Shown piece after piece: positions 46,159 through 55,093 of a DNA stretch of 64,000 nucleotides (within the stretch, counting starts at the first letter, position 1; the number at the start of each line of letters is the position of its first letter). A program made the translations under genes and the position numbers. The DNA lies in NCBI RefSeq assembly GCF_007559435.1, contig NZ_VMBP01000006.1, positions 302,551 to 366,550 of the forward strand, written 5' to 3'. The notes under the pieces are model-generated. The model did no database searches and had not been told where the DNA came from. It was given only the letters and a program-made list of their open reading frames with translations. The stretch is from Ancylobacter moscoviensis (lineage in GTDB: Bacteria; Pseudomonadota; Alphaproteobacteria; Rhizobiales; Xanthobacteraceae).

Positions 46159-46941
46159 TCAGCCGGCGAGAACCTTCAGCGCCGCCTCATGCGCCCGCCG
46201 GTCGCCGGCCGCTACGACGCGGCCGCCGGAAAGATCCGCGCCGCCTTCCCAGTTGGTGACGATGCCACCGGCGCCCGAAATGATCGGCACCAGCGGCATG
46301 ATGTCGAAATCGTTGAGATTGGTCTCGATCACCAGATCGGCGTGGCCGGCGGCGAGCATGCAGTAGGCGTAGCAGTCGCCACCGTAGCGCGGCAGACGCA
46401 CGCGCTTCTCCACCTCGGTGTAGCGGGCGCGGTTCTCCTCGCTCATCAGCAGCGGGCTGGTGGTGAGCAGCGTCGCCTCCTCCAGCCCGGCGCAGGGCCG
46501 CACGGCAAGACGCCGCTCGCCGGCCGGGCCGCGATAGCGCGCCTGCACGCCGTCGCCATAGAAGCGCTCGCGGATGAAGGGCTGGTGCATCATGCCGTAG
46601 ACCGGCTGGCCCTGGCGGCACAGGCCGATCAGCGTGCCCCAGGCGGGCAGGCCGCAGATGAACGACTTGGTGCCGTCGATGGGATCGAGCACCCATACGT
46701 AATCGGCGTCGACGCCGTCATCGGGGAATTCCTCGCCGCGCACGCCGTGGCTGGGGAAGGTGCCGCGGATGAGCGCGCGCATCGCCTGCTCGGCGGCGCG
46801 GTCGGCGGCCGTGACCGGATCGAACACCGCGCCGCGGCTCTTGTCCTCGACGCCCAGCGCCGTGCGGAAGAAAGGCAGGATGGCCTGGCCGGAGACGGTG
46901 GCGAGCTCATGAACGAAATTCTCGAAATCCACCGCACTCAT
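46159..46941 (-). CDS. hisN: histidinol-phosphatase of the inositol monophosphatase family
   Basis: 260 residues. Metal-binding motifs are HGVRGEEF, VLDPIDGTKSFICG and the C-terminal NLNDFDIMPLVPII. The IMPase-type histidinol-phosphatase (HisN) of Actinobacteria and Alphaproteobacteria has this pattern, and SFICGLP is characteristic. It removes phosphate from L-histidinol phosphate. A general inositol phosphatase (SuhB) role cannot be excluded from sequence alone. Three sRNA genes lie directly upstream on the opposite strand. Confidence 0.85.
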   Translation of the reverse strand: MSAVDFENFVHELATVSGQAILPFFRTALGVEDKSRGAVFDPVTAADRAAEQAMRALIRGTFPSHGVRGEEFPDDGVDADYVWVLDPIDGTKSFICGLPAWGTLIGLCRQGQPVYGMMHQPFIRERFYGDGVQARYRGPAGERRLAVRPCAGLEEATLLTTSPLLMSEENRARYTEVEKRVRLPRYGGDCYAYCMLAAGHADLVIETNLNDFDIMPLVPIISGAGGIVTNWEGGADLSGGRVVAAGDRRAHEAALKVLAG

Positions 46942-47215
46942 CGCACCGCTTCCCTTCGGCTGCCACCTGCCGGCGATCGCGCCGCCGGTTCGGCCAACGC
47001 ATATCGGGAGGCGCGGTGCTCGGCAATCTCTCTCCGGTGTCCATTCACCGCGCGGCTGCCAGCGCGGAGGGAAGGGCGCGGAGCCATGAGGCGGAGGTGA
47101 GGGGCGCCACTCAGAATGCCCCGCGTTCTACGCATGGCTCCTATTCCGGCAAGGTCAAGAAATGAGCAGTTTCGTCGTTGCTATTGGGAAGCGAAGCTGC
47201 CATATTATTGCAGTG

Positions 47216-47312
47216 CGGTGCAGCGATTGGCGTCGCTTCACCGCCGCCCTCCTTGGGCGTTTCCTCCCTAGACTTGGGCCGCTCCGGCAACGTGAGCGGC
47301 CCCTTTCTTTTT
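47216..47312 (+). ncRNA. MmgR/suhB-type sRNA, copy 1
   Basis: Carries the block CGATTGGCGTCGC (47224-47236), the conserved core ending TTTCCTCCCTAGACTTGG, and its own terminator: GGGCCGCT (47276-47283) and AGCGGCCC (47295-47302) followed by TTTCTTTTT. TATTAT at 47203-47208 could be the -10. The single-stranded pyrimidine motif TTTCCTCCCT and position next to a SuhB-type phosphatase gene match the suhB/MmgR sRNA family of Alphaproteobacteria. The ends are estimated. Confidence 0.75.
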
Positions 47313-47526
47313 CAACCCCCTGAAAAGTCAGCGTTCTTGTCCGGTGCCTTCTTCCTGCGCCGCTGATGAGGCTCGTCCCTCGCGCGGCCGTGTGGCGCTC
47401 GGCGAGTCGATGCTGCTCAGGAGAGAGTCGATCTGTCGGCGGATGGGGCAGGCGCACACTGTGCGCGATTTGCGACATTCGAACCGGCTGCGACCAAATG
47501 CCGGTTTCGTTTCTTTCGCTTGGCGC

Positions 47527-47555
47527 TTGTCACTTGTGCGTCGCACAGTTATGGA
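47527..47555 (+). promoter_or_regulatory. promoter of sRNA copy 2
   Basis: TTGTCA (47527-47532), 17 bases, TATGGA (47550-47555): a reasonable housekeeping promoter with start about 7-10 bases later, at the front of the sRNA. Confidence 0.55.
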
Positions 47556-47570
47556 TATTGCGTTGCGACG

Positions 47571-47663
47571 GCGCGATTGGCGTCGCGCTGTCGCCGCCCT
47601 CCTTGGGCGTTTCCTCCCTAGACTTGGGCCGCTTGCGCGCTGCGTAAGCGGCCTCTTTCTTTT
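47571..47663 (+). ncRNA. MmgR/suhB-type sRNA, copy 2
   Basis: Same architecture as copy 1. Bases 47596-47663 are identical to 48010-48077 of copy 3 (68 bases). Terminator: GGCCGCTT (47627-47634) and AAGCGGCC (47646-47653) followed by TCTTTCTTTT. The 5' half differs from the other copies in a few positions. A sigma-70-like promoter lies just upstream. The transcript may begin as early as 47562. Confidence 0.78.
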
Positions 47664-47985
47664 CCGCCGGCGTCTGCGGTGCGTATGGCAGGAAGCGGGG
47701 AAAATGGCGACGCAACGGTATGGTGCTGCCGGTTGCCGGGAGGGCGGGCCTGGGCACTTTCCGGGCAGCCCGCGAGGCGGGCAAATGGAAACGGGCGCCG
47801 GCAGGTCGTGCCCCCCGACCCAATCCACCAGCGCCCGCAAGGCGAAAATCATTATTTGAGGTGTCAGGCCACCGTCGAGTGCGGCATTAATGCCACGCTG
47901 GTCTCGATATGTATCTGGTATGCCAGAAAATCCCAGTGCCTGCCTTGATTATTCCGCAATGCACCTACATCTTCAGTCTCGTACG

Positions 47986-48077
47986 CAGCGATTGGCGTCG
48001 CTCCGTACAGCCCTCCTTGGGCGTTTCCTCCCTAGACTTGGGCCGCTTGCGCGCTGCGTAAGCGGCCTCTTTCTTTT
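47986..48077 (+). ncRNA. MmgR/suhB-type sRNA, copy 3
   Basis: CGATTGGCGTCGC at 47989-48001, the TTTCCTCCCTAGACTTGG core and a terminator stem GGCCGCTT/AAGCGGCC with TCTTTCTTTT end (48077). From 48010 on it equals copy 2. Upstream TTGATT (47945-47950) with CATCTT 17 bases later is only a weak promoter match. Confidence 0.76.
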
Positions 48078-48363
48078 GTACCGGACCGAAGATGCGCCCG
48101 CCGCGGCTTTTGCCATCTTGCGTGGTCGTCTTCGTTGCAGGCCCGCGTACCCAAGAAAGGGCAGCTCGATCTCGAAGGCCGACCGGTTCCCTCCGCGCCA
48201 TTCGCGGCCAAACCCGAACAAGCGGTAGGGAACAATCGGCCCGGAACCGAGCGTGCAGAATTCGTATAGGTCTCATGTGCAAAATGCAAGGCTCTTATGC
48301 GGCCTTTTGCATCACACGATCAATTTTTTGCGGGTAGTCCGTTAACTCTCTGAAAAACAAGAA

Positions 48364-49245
48364 TTATTCGGCGGCGGTTCGGAGCGGCGCCAGCTCAATA
48401 TGAGTAATTCGTGACAGCGCGAGAGCGACATCGAGCAGGTCGCTGCGCACAATTTCGAAGCGTTCGGAGGGCTGATAAGTGGCCTCGTGCATATAAAGCG
48501 CGCGGTTGATCTCGATCTGGACCGCGTGCATGCCCGAGGCCGGATTGCCGTAGTGCTCGGTGATGAAGCCGCCGGCATAGGGCTTGTTGCGCACCACCGA
48601 ATAGCCCCGGCGCCGCAGCTCGGCTTCCATGATGTCGGGAATGGCGGCGGCGCAGCTGGTGCCGTAGCGATCGCCGATGACGATATCCACGCGCGAATCC
48701 CGCTGGCAGCCGGACGGCATGGAGTGGCAGTCCACCAGCACCGCCACGCCGAAGCTGCGCTGCATCTGCACCATGAGCTGCCGCAGGGCGCGGTGATAGG
48801 GCTTGTAGAGTGCGTCGATGCGGGTGATGGCCTCGTCGACCGGAATGCGCCGGGCGTAGATCTCCTGCGCCTCGCCGACGATGCGGGCGATGGTGCCGAG
48901 CCCGCCGGAAACCCGCATCGAGCGGGTGTTCGCATAGGCCGGCAGCCGCCCCTCGAACATGCGCGGGTCGAGCTCATAGGGCTCGCGGTTCACGTCGAGA
49001 TAGCAGCGCGGGAAATGCGCCCGCATGAATCCCATGCCCAGCCGCGTCACATCGCGGAAGAGGGCATCGACCAGCGTGTCCTCGGAACGGCGCAGCGTCG
49101 GCAGCTCGAGCCGCGACTGCTCGACGAAGGCGCGCGGATAGACGACGCCGCTGTGCGGGGAGTTGAACAGGAAAGGCGCGATGGGCAGGGCCGGCTGCAC
49201 GATCTCGAAGACCGGATCGATTGTGTCGGCTATGACGGCCATCAT
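48364..49245 (-). CDS. N-formylglutamate amidohydrolase family protein
   Basis: 293 residues. The family pattern is visible as APFLFNSPHSGVVYP, PRCYLDVNREPYELDPRMF, VLVDCHSMPSG and the GGFITEHYG segment. The zinc-dependent hydrolase splits N-formylglutamate to formate and glutamate, the last step of one histidine degradation route; no other hut gene is near. Position next to cpdR is typical of Hyphomicrobiales and suggests a housekeeping rather than a hut-operon gene. The start may be 49245 or the following ATG. Confidence 0.88.
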   Translation of the reverse strand: MMAVIADTIDPVFEIVQPALPIAPFLFNSPHSGVVYPRAFVEQSRLELPTLRRSEDTLVDALFRDVTRLGMGFMRAHFPRCYLDVNREPYELDPRMFEGRLPAYANTRSMRVSGGLGTIARIVGEAQEIYARRIPVDEAITRIDALYKPYHRALRQLMVQMQRSFGVAVLVDCHSMPSGCQRDSRVDIVIGDRYGTSCAAAIPDIMEAELRRRGYSVVRNKPYAGGFITEHYGNPASGMHAVQIEINRALYMHEATYQPSERFEIVRSDLLDVALALSRITHIELAPLRTAAE

Positions 49246-49546
49246 TCTGTCCGAACCTGATCGCGCTTCCTTGCGCCGCAGCCCGCACCGGACAGAGCGC
49301 GGCGCCTCCCGCGCCTTTAGACCTGTCTAGCATGCGCGTTCCCGGTGCGGAATGCGGGCGGCCCGCCTCGGCGTGGGAATCTGCGAACACGTAAGCGAGA
49401 GGAAAAGCGCCGCCGGCCGGGGATGGAGCGGCCGGCGTTCACGATGTGCTAAGAGGCGGCGAGGTACCCAAGGGGGACGTGCATGCGACGGTCGATGCCT
49501 GTGCCGGTCCGGTGGACCGGCGGTGCGGCCGCGCTGGAGAATCGGG
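49246..49546. promoter_or_regulatory. divergent control region before cpdR, with two GANTC sites
   Basis: 301 bases between the amidohydrolase start and cpdR. Two CcrM methylation sites GAATC are present at 49377-49381 and 49539-49543, the second a few bases before the cpdR start. No TTAA-N7-TTAA CtrA site and no clear promoter hexamers were seen. Confidence 0.4.
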
Positions 49547-49915
49547 ATGTCCGGGATGCTGAAGATCCTGCTCGCCGAAGACGACCACGACATGCGTCGT
49601 TTTCTGGTCAAGGCGCTTGAGAATGCAGGCTACGAGGTCGTGGCCTTCGACAATGGCCGTTCGGCCTATGACCGGCTGCGCGAGGAGCCGTTCGAACTGC
49701 TGCTGACCGATATCGTCATGCCGGAGATGGACGGCATCGAACTCGCCCGCCGCGCCACCGAGCTCGATCCGGACATCAAGGTGATGTTCATCACCGGCTT
49801 CGCGGCCGTGGCGCTGAACGCCGACAACCAGGCGCCCAAGGACGCCAAGGTGTTGTCGAAGCCGTTCCACCTGCGCGATCTCGTCAACGAGGTCGGCAAG
49901 ATGCTCGCGGCCTGA
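49547..49915 (+). CDS. cpdR: cell-cycle response regulator CpdR
   Basis: 122 residues, one receiver domain and no output domain. Acidic pocket EDD (11-13), phosphorylation site Asp55 (LLTDIVMPEMDGIELARRA), Thr in MFITGFAAVAL and Lys in VLSKPFHLRDL. The sequence is nearly that of CpdR of Caulobacter and rhizobia. Unphosphorylated CpdR recruits ClpXP to the pole and primes it to degrade CtrA and others; the CckA-ChpT relay phosphorylates it. The ATG at 49547 has GGAGA 6 bases before it; the ATG three codons later does not. Confidence 0.95.
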   Translation: MSGMLKILLAEDDHDMRRFLVKALENAGYEVVAFDNGRSAYDRLREEPFELLLTDIVMPEMDGIELARRATELDPDIKVMFITGFAAVALNADNQAPKDAKVLSKPFHLRDLVNEVGKMLAA

Positions 49916-50020
49916 GCCGCGGCTGTTTTCCCCTGCCGCCGTCCACAGCCAGAATCCCCGGCTTGCGCGGCGGCGGGCTTCCCGATATAGGGGAGCCCCG
50001 CTCGACAAGAGCATCGGAAT

Positions 50021-50095
<75 letters not shown>

Positions 50096-50305
50096 TTCCA
50101 AGCCTTCAAAATCAACGGCCTCGCGCCACGCAGGCCCGCCAGAACGTGGCGGGCTCGGGTGTCGCCGAACCTGCTGCCGCTTGATGACGTCCGGAATCGC
50201 CCCGCTGACGTCGACGAACGGTGAAAGGCTGAACCCGGATCAGCGCCCTCCGCTTTCGCTCTCGAATCGCTTGTGCAGACGGGACGGCGCCTCGACCGTG
50301 GCGGT

Positions 50306-50779
50306 TCACCCCACCGTCGCCCTGAGGGGAGGCCCCAGGAACTCCACGCCCCACGCCTTGCCGAACGCGTTCAGCGCGGCGGCGTCGGGTACCCCGTCCC
50401 GCATGACGGCGCCAAGCTGGGTGAAGAACGCCTCGGCATCGAGCCCCGGCAGGATCAGGACAAACTGGCGCGCCGGTTTGTCGCTGATGTTGACGAAGGC
50501 ATGGGCGGATCCGCCGGGAATGGTAACGACGTCGCCGGCGCCGGCCTCGAAGCGTTCCCCGTCGCACTGGTAGAGGTAGCGCCCCTCGATGACGCGGAAC
50601 ACTTCCGTCTCGGCGTGCCGGTGCAGCGGCGGACCGAAGCCGGGCATGTTGACGGTCTCGATGGCCGTCATCTCGCCGTCGCTCAGGGACGGTGGCAGGG
50701 CGACGCGGAGCGTGAGGCCGATGGCGGGGATGAGGATCGGCGCTTCGTCACCCGACGAACGATGAAACCGGAACGGCAT
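50306..50779 (-). CDS. cupin domain protein
   Basis: 157 residues from the ATG at 50779, which follows GGGGGAG. The first cupin motif is GFGPPLHRHAETEVFRVIEG (about 48-67) and the second PGGSAHAFVNISDKPARQFV. The metal-binding His/Glu pattern H-x-H-x(3)-E is present, so a metal-bound small-molecule binding or oxygenase role is possible. Resembles single-domain quercetin dioxygenase-like cupins; substrate unknown. It is divergent from the small secreted gene at 50979. Confidence 0.82.
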   Translation of the reverse strand: MPFRFHRSSGDEAPILIPAIGLTLRVALPPSLSDGEMTAIETVNMPGFGPPLHRHAETEVFRVIEGRYLYQCDGERFEAGAGDVVTIPGGSAHAFVNISDKPARQFVLILPGLDAEAFFTQLGAVMRDGVPDAAALNAFGKAWGVEFLGPPLRATVG

Positions 50780-50978
50780 TGCTCCCCCTTTGGCCTCCCC
50801 TTGGTCCCCTTGTGCTCCCGCAGGGGGAGACGATAGAGCGTTGCGCGAAGACGACACCAGCAGCTTGCCGCGCGCATTGACGCGCCTGCGCAGGAGCGAG
50901 GGGGGAAGGTCGCAGTTTCGCCGGTGTGCCGCCACACCGTTCATCATCATGCGTGGGGATTCATGATGGAGCGCCCCG

Positions 50979-51380
50979 ATGAAGGCTCGCCGCATTCTGC
51001 TTTCCATGGCGCTGGTCCTGTCGGCGCCGCCCTCATTCGCGGAAAGCGCCTGCTGCGATCCCGAGAGCCCGTTCCGGCCCGGCGAGGCCTATCCGGAAAA
51101 GCTCGCCAGCTGCGAGACGATACGGCACTGGGCGGACCGGGCGCCGGCAACGGACAAGCGCATCACACTCGGCATCAAGGGACGGCTCACCGGCGTGCAT
51201 GCCGACGGCGTGATGGCCTATCTGCTGATGTGCGAGCCTTCCGAGGTGCAGGTGATGTGCGTCACCTACAACGCCAACGGCCTCGCGCGCGGCGACGAGG
51301 TGGTGTTCGGCGGCGGGTATGGCCGGCTGGATGCGCACCATGTGGTGCTGGATCCCTGCCTCGCGTCGCGCGGACAATAG
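50979..51380 (+). CDS. small secreted protein of unknown function
   Basis: 133 residues. Signal peptide (ARRILLSMALVLSAPPSFAES) followed by a mature part with six cysteines (ACCDPES, LASCETI, LMCEPSEVQVMCVTY, LDPCL), suggesting disulfides in the periplasm. The central ITLGIKGRLTGVHADGVMAYLLMC and YNANGLARGDEVVFGGGYG segments look like a small beta barrel. No family recognised. It converges on the efflux operon with 44 bases between stops. Confidence 0.68.
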   Translation: MKARRILLSMALVLSAPPSFAESACCDPESPFRPGEAYPEKLASCETIRHWADRAPATDKRITLGIKGRLTGVHADGVMAYLLMCEPSEVQVMCVTYNANGLARGDEVVFGGGYGRLDAHHVVLDPCLASRGQ

Positions 51381-51424
51381 CCTGTCCACGCCGTTCCTGG
51401 TCCGCCCGGTGAACCTTCCTGCGC

Positions 51425-52315
51425 TCAGCGCGGCGTTGCGGACGAGGCGGAACGGACCACCACGGTCGCGGACATGCCGGCCGACAGCACGACGCCGGGT
51501 GGCACGCTGTCGATGGCGATGCGCACCGGAATGCGCTGGGCCAGCTGGATCCACTCGAAATTGGGATCGACCGCCGGCAGCAGACCGCCCTTCGTCACCG
51601 TCGGGTTGGCAATGGCCCGGCTGACCCCCTGGACCGTGCCGCGCAGGATCGTTCCGCCGGCCATCAGCCGGACTTCGGCGGTGTCGCCGACAGCGATCGC
51701 CGGAAGCTTGGTCTCCATGAAGTAGGCGTAGACGTAGAAGGAATCGCGGTCGACGACGGCGAGGACGCCGTCGCCGGTCGTCGCATAGTCGCCGACCGTG
51801 GCCGTCAGGTTGGTGACGAACCCGTTCACCGGCGCCCGGACGGTGCTGCGTTCGAGGTTGAGCTCGGCGGTGCGCAGCTGCGCCTGGGCCAGTTCCAGCG
51901 CTGCCTGCCGCTCGGACGCCTGGGTGCGGGAGGTCTCGGCGCTCACGGCCGAGATGGCGCTGGGATCGGTGGTCATCAGCCGCTCGTCGCGGTCGGCGTT
52001 GTCCTGCGCCAGCTTCAGCGCCTGCTGGGCCTGCGCCACGCTCGCCTGCGCCTGCTGGAGCGCGAGGGTGAAGCGCTGCCGGTCGATCACGAACAGCACG
52101 TCTCCCTTCGAGACGGACTGGTTGTCGACGACGTTGATCTGGTCGACGAGCCCGGAGACGTCCGGGGCGACCTCCACCACATTGGCGAGCACTCGCGCGT
52201 CCCGCGTCCAGGGCGCGCGCATGTAGAAATCCCACAGCCACCAGCCAACCACGCCGGCGGCAGCCACGACGAGAAGGGTGACGAGAACACGCATCGCCGA
52301 TGCGACTACAGCCAT
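51425..52315 (-). CDS. HlyD/AaeA-type membrane fusion protein
   Basis: 296 residues from the ATG at 52315. One membrane anchor (VLVTLLVVAAAGVVGWWLWDFY) is followed by the lipoyl half DARVLANVVEVAPDVSGLVDQINVVDNQ, a coiled-coil hairpin (about 85-165, ALQQAQASVAQAQQALKLAQ) and the second lipoyl half STVRAPVNGFVTNLTATVGD. It links the inner-membrane pump to the periplasm. The start lies within the end of the DUF1656 gene (10-base overlap), so it is cotranslated with the pump genes. AaeA of E. coli is the nearest named type. Confidence 0.88.
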   Translation of the reverse strand: MAVVASAMRVLVTLLVVAAAGVVGWWLWDFYMRAPWTRDARVLANVVEVAPDVSGLVDQINVVDNQSVSKGDVLFVIDRQRFTLALQQAQASVAQAQQALKLAQDNADRDERLMTTDPSAISAVSAETSRTQASERQAALELAQAQLRTAELNLERSTVRAPVNGFVTNLTATVGDYATTGDGVLAVVDRDSFYVYAYFMETKLPAIAVGDTAEVRLMAGGTILRGTVQGVSRAIANPTVTKGGLLPAVDPNFEWIQLAQRIPVRIAIDSVPPGVVLSAGMSATVVVRSASSATPR

Positions 52316-52536
52316 ATGCCTGTCCCGAAAGCGACCAGGGCACCGACCATCAGCACGTAGAGGCCGAGGTTGAACAGTGAGCGATGCCAGACGAAACGAT
52401 AGAGATTGAAACGGCTCAGCAGAAGATGGACCAGCGTGTAGGGAATGATCGCCACGGCGGCCCACAGAACCAGCGGCGATACGTAGAAGCCGACGAATTC
52501 CAGCGGATGGAACAAGGCGAGGTTCGGCACCGGCAT
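52306..52536 (-). CDS. AaeX-like small membrane protein (DUF1656)
   Basis: 76 residues with two membrane helices (FVGFYVSPLVLWAAVAIIPYT and SLFNLGLYVLMVGALVAFGTG). ALFHPLEFVGFYVSP is the DUF1656 start pattern and HRSLFNLGLYV its second part. In E. coli AaeX is the small partner of the AaeAB efflux pair. It sits 2 bases after the FUSC gene and overlaps the HlyD gene by 10 bases. Confidence 0.86.
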   Translation of the reverse strand: MPVPNLALFHPLEFVGFYVSPLVLWAAVAIIPYTLVHLLLSRFNLYRFVWHRSLFNLGLYVLMVGALVAFGTGIWL

Positions 52537-52538
52537 GC

Positions 52539-54674
52539 TCAGTTCCCCGCGAAGCTGCGTTCGAGATAGGCCCGGTCGCGGATGAAGCGGTCGGCGATGA
52601 AGCGGAGCGAGGCGGCGGCGCGCAGCACGGCCCGGGTCGCGGGCGGGCCGGGCGCCAGCGTCAGGCCGGCGAAAGCCGCGCGGGCGTCGGCCACGATGGC
52701 CTCTGCCTCGGCGATGGCGCGTTGCCGGTCGCGCCCCAGCGCGAGGCGCTCGAGCGATCCGGCGAACTGGTCCAGAAACCGCTCGATGGTGCGGGCGGCC
52801 TCCGCCGGCATCGCCGGATCCGCCGCGGCGTCGCGCAGCCGGCCGAGTTCGAGCGCCGCGGAGGCGGCGCCGAGCGTGCCGGTCAGGAAGTCGTCGTCGC
52901 TCTGGCGGTCGAGCGCGAGGCGCGGCAGCAGTGACGCCAGCATGGAGACGATGCGGTCGGCGGCCTGCCGGGGCATCGTATTGCCGCGTGCCACCGTCGG
53001 CAGGTGGACGCCGACGGTGCGTGCCCAGCTCTGGCCCCGCCGGACCCGTGACGTCACCGGAAAGACGGTGAGGACGGCGAGGCAACCGACCATGCCCAGC
53101 AGCAGCGCGGCCGCCGAATTGACCAAGGCAAGCTCGTTCGGGACGAACACATTGGCGGTGCCGATCTGGGATATGGTGAAGCCGCCGAGCGCGATCCCCG
53201 CCCAGGCGCGGCTGGGCGTTCCGGCCATCAGGCCGGCGGGGATGAGCACCAGCATCAGCACCAGGGCGAGGCTTCCATATCCTTCGAGGTAGGGAAACAC
53301 GAAGATCATCACCGCGTAGGCGACCAGAATGCCGACGGCGCTCCAGGTCAGGAAAGCACGTGCGCCGGCCTGCGGATTGTCCTGGTTGACCGCGAAGAAG
53401 AGCATGATGGAGCCGCCGGAAACGGCGGTGAACCCCATGTTCCACGCGGTCGCCAGCCAGAATGCGCTCAGCAGCGACAGAGCGGTCATGGCGCGCAATG
53501 CGATCAGCAGCGCTTCCTTCCGGTCGCCGGGGTCAGGACGCGGTCGGACCGGCTGACCGGTCGGCGCGGAGGGCGCGCGCCGCAGGCTCGCGGATTCGGC
53601 GACAACCACCATGGAAAGTTCGTGCAGCACGTCGCCCGAGCGCCGCAGGATCAGCAGGCCGTTGGCCAGCGCATCGACCGGGACGCTGCCGGCCATGTCC
53701 TCGATCTTCCGCTCGGCGTCGCGCAGCGCCAGCCGCTGGTCCAGCAGGTGGCGGCGCAGGCGTCGCCGGTCGCTCCAGGCCGACGGGTCGGCGGCGATCC
53801 GTTCGAGCCGGCTGGCCGCGGCGTCGAGCGTCGGGCGTATCCGCTCGAGCACCATCTGCGAGCCGGCTTCGCGGAAGTCGTCGAGCCGGACGTAAAGGCC
53901 GCGCGCCACGGAAAGCACGACGAGGAATTCCCGCACCGTCCGCCGCAGCGCCCACGCGTCGACCCGCATTTCGGGGGCCTCGAAGACGGCGTAGGAACGG
54001 AGCGCGTCGAAGGACACCACCTCGGCGATCATCCGCCGGCGCATGGCGGCGAAGGCGGCCGGGGGCGTGGCCAGGCGGAAGGCGGTGGCCGCGTAGGTCG
54101 CAAGGCTGGTGAAGGTGCGGGACAGTGCAGCGCGAAGCGCGTCGCCGGCATAGCGCGGCATGACGATGGTGCTCGCGGCCGTCACGCAGGCGATGCCGAT
54201 GAGGATCTCCAGTACCCGGTCGGCGGCGATCGACCATGCGTTGAGCGGGTCGCTGGATCCCTCATAGGAGACGAGCAGGGCCGTATAGCCCGCCAGCAGC
54301 GTGCCGTAGGAAGCGTAGTTGCGCAGGCGGGCGCCGGCATAGAAGCTCGCCCCGACCACCAGCACCGTGGCGGCCACGAGCAGTTCCGCCGCCTGCGAGA
54401 ACCAGGCCACCAGCACGAGGCCCGTGAGCCCGCCGAAAACGGTCCCCACCGTGCGCCACGCGCCCTTGGCGACGGCGGCGCCGACGGTCGGCTGGGCCAG
54501 CAGATAGACGGTGAGGGTCGCCCATTGCGGGTCGCTGAGCTCGAACCAGAAGGCGATCGCGAGGGCGACGATCGCCGCAAGCGCCGTGCGCACGGAGAAC
54601 ACGACATTGCGCCAGCCGAGATCGACGGGGAACGCAAGACGTCGCGTCTCACCGGCCACCTCAGCGACGCTCAT
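52539..54674 (-). CDS. FUSC family inner-membrane efflux protein (AaeB-like)
   Basis: 711 residues. Two sets of transmembrane helices (about 25-170 and 395-540) alternate with large cytosolic regions, the FUSC layout. The first half starts LGWRNVVFSVRTALAAIVALAIAFWFELSDP and the second holds ALRAMTALSLLSAFWLATAW. In E. coli AaeB exports p-hydroxybenzoate and other aromatic acids. It leads the operon aaeB-aaeX-aaeA with almost no gaps. The aromatic acid substrate is assumed from homology. No LysR regulator (AaeR) is adjacent. Confidence 0.88.
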   Translation of the reverse strand: MSVAEVAGETRRLAFPVDLGWRNVVFSVRTALAAIVALAIAFWFELSDPQWATLTVYLLAQPTVGAAVAKGAWRTVGTVFGGLTGLVLVAWFSQAAELLVAATVLVVGASFYAGARLRNYASYGTLLAGYTALLVSYEGSSDPLNAWSIAADRVLEILIGIACVTAASTIVMPRYAGDALRAALSRTFTSLATYAATAFRLATPPAAFAAMRRRMIAEVVSFDALRSYAVFEAPEMRVDAWALRRTVREFLVVLSVARGLYVRLDDFREAGSQMVLERIRPTLDAAASRLERIAADPSAWSDRRRLRRHLLDQRLALRDAERKIEDMAGSVPVDALANGLLILRRSGDVLHELSMVVVAESASLRRAPSAPTGQPVRPRPDPGDRKEALLIALRAMTALSLLSAFWLATAWNMGFTAVSGGSIMLFFAVNQDNPQAGARAFLTWSAVGILVAYAVMIFVFPYLEGYGSLALVLMLVLIPAGLMAGTPSRAWAGIALGGFTISQIGTANVFVPNELALVNSAAALLLGMVGCLAVLTVFPVTSRVRRGQSWARTVGVHLPTVARGNTMPRQAADRIVSMLASLLPRLALDRQSDDDFLTGTLGAASAALELGRLRDAAADPAMPAEAARTIERFLDQFAGSLERLALGRDRQRAIAEAEAIVADARAAFAGLTLAPGPPATRAVLRAAASLRFIADRFIRDRAYLERSFAGN

Positions 54675-54835
54675 CCTGCCCCACTTGCCCTGCTGCCTTG
54701 CCGATCGCGCATCCTACACGGCCCGCGACGGGCCGGCATAGCCTGCCGGGCATGTGGTGCCGGTCGTGCACAGATCGCCGCGCCCTCGCGGCGGCTGTCT
54801 GGCGTGTGGGCGACGGGAGGGGCGGAGGTGGCCGC

Positions 54836-55093
54836 CTAATCCGGCAGGCCGGGCTCGACGATCAGCGCGTTGGATTCCGCCCACCAGCGAAAGGCGTTGC
54901 CGGCCTCGATGATGTCTTCGGTGCTGCTCGCCGCCTGAAGACGCCGGATCATCCCCTCATAGTCGCCATGCGGCTGGGGATTGCGCTCGGCAAAGGTGAG
55001 AGCCTCGTCCAGCGTGGCGATGTCGACGAGTTCCCGGCCGGCACGCAGGCGCAGCGGCGGGATGAGGGCGGGGGGAATGGCGCTCGGATCCAT
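54836..55093 (-). CDS. small protein resembling DUF982
   Basis: 85 residues, no signal peptide. The pattern LRLRAGRELVDIATLDEAL, then GDYEGMIRRLQAASSTEDIIEAGNAFRWWAES resembles DUF982, a group of small proteins found mostly in Hyphomicrobiales, often in several copies per genome. Function unknown. It lies alone between the efflux operon and a secreted gene. Confidence 0.6.
   Translation of the reverse strand: MDPSAIPPALIPPLRLRAGRELVDIATLDEALTFAERNPQPHGDYEGMIRRLQAASSTEDIIEAGNAFRWWAESNALIVEPGLPD

Larger units (their letters stand above)
46942..48363. other. 1.4 kb gene-free region holding the sRNA triplet
   Basis: Apart from the three sRNA genes no open frame here looks coding: those present have no ribosome-binding site, show no family pattern and run across the sRNA repeats. 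Base composition is less GC-rich than the genes around it, mainly in the spacers. The spacers (260-320 bases) are unrelated to each other, which argues against a recent tandem duplication of whole units. Confidence 0.7.

Noticed and set aside
47155..47478. Small proteins encoded in the sRNA region
   Set aside because: Several frames cross the repeats on both strands but lack ribosome-binding sites and share sequence only where the sRNA repeats.
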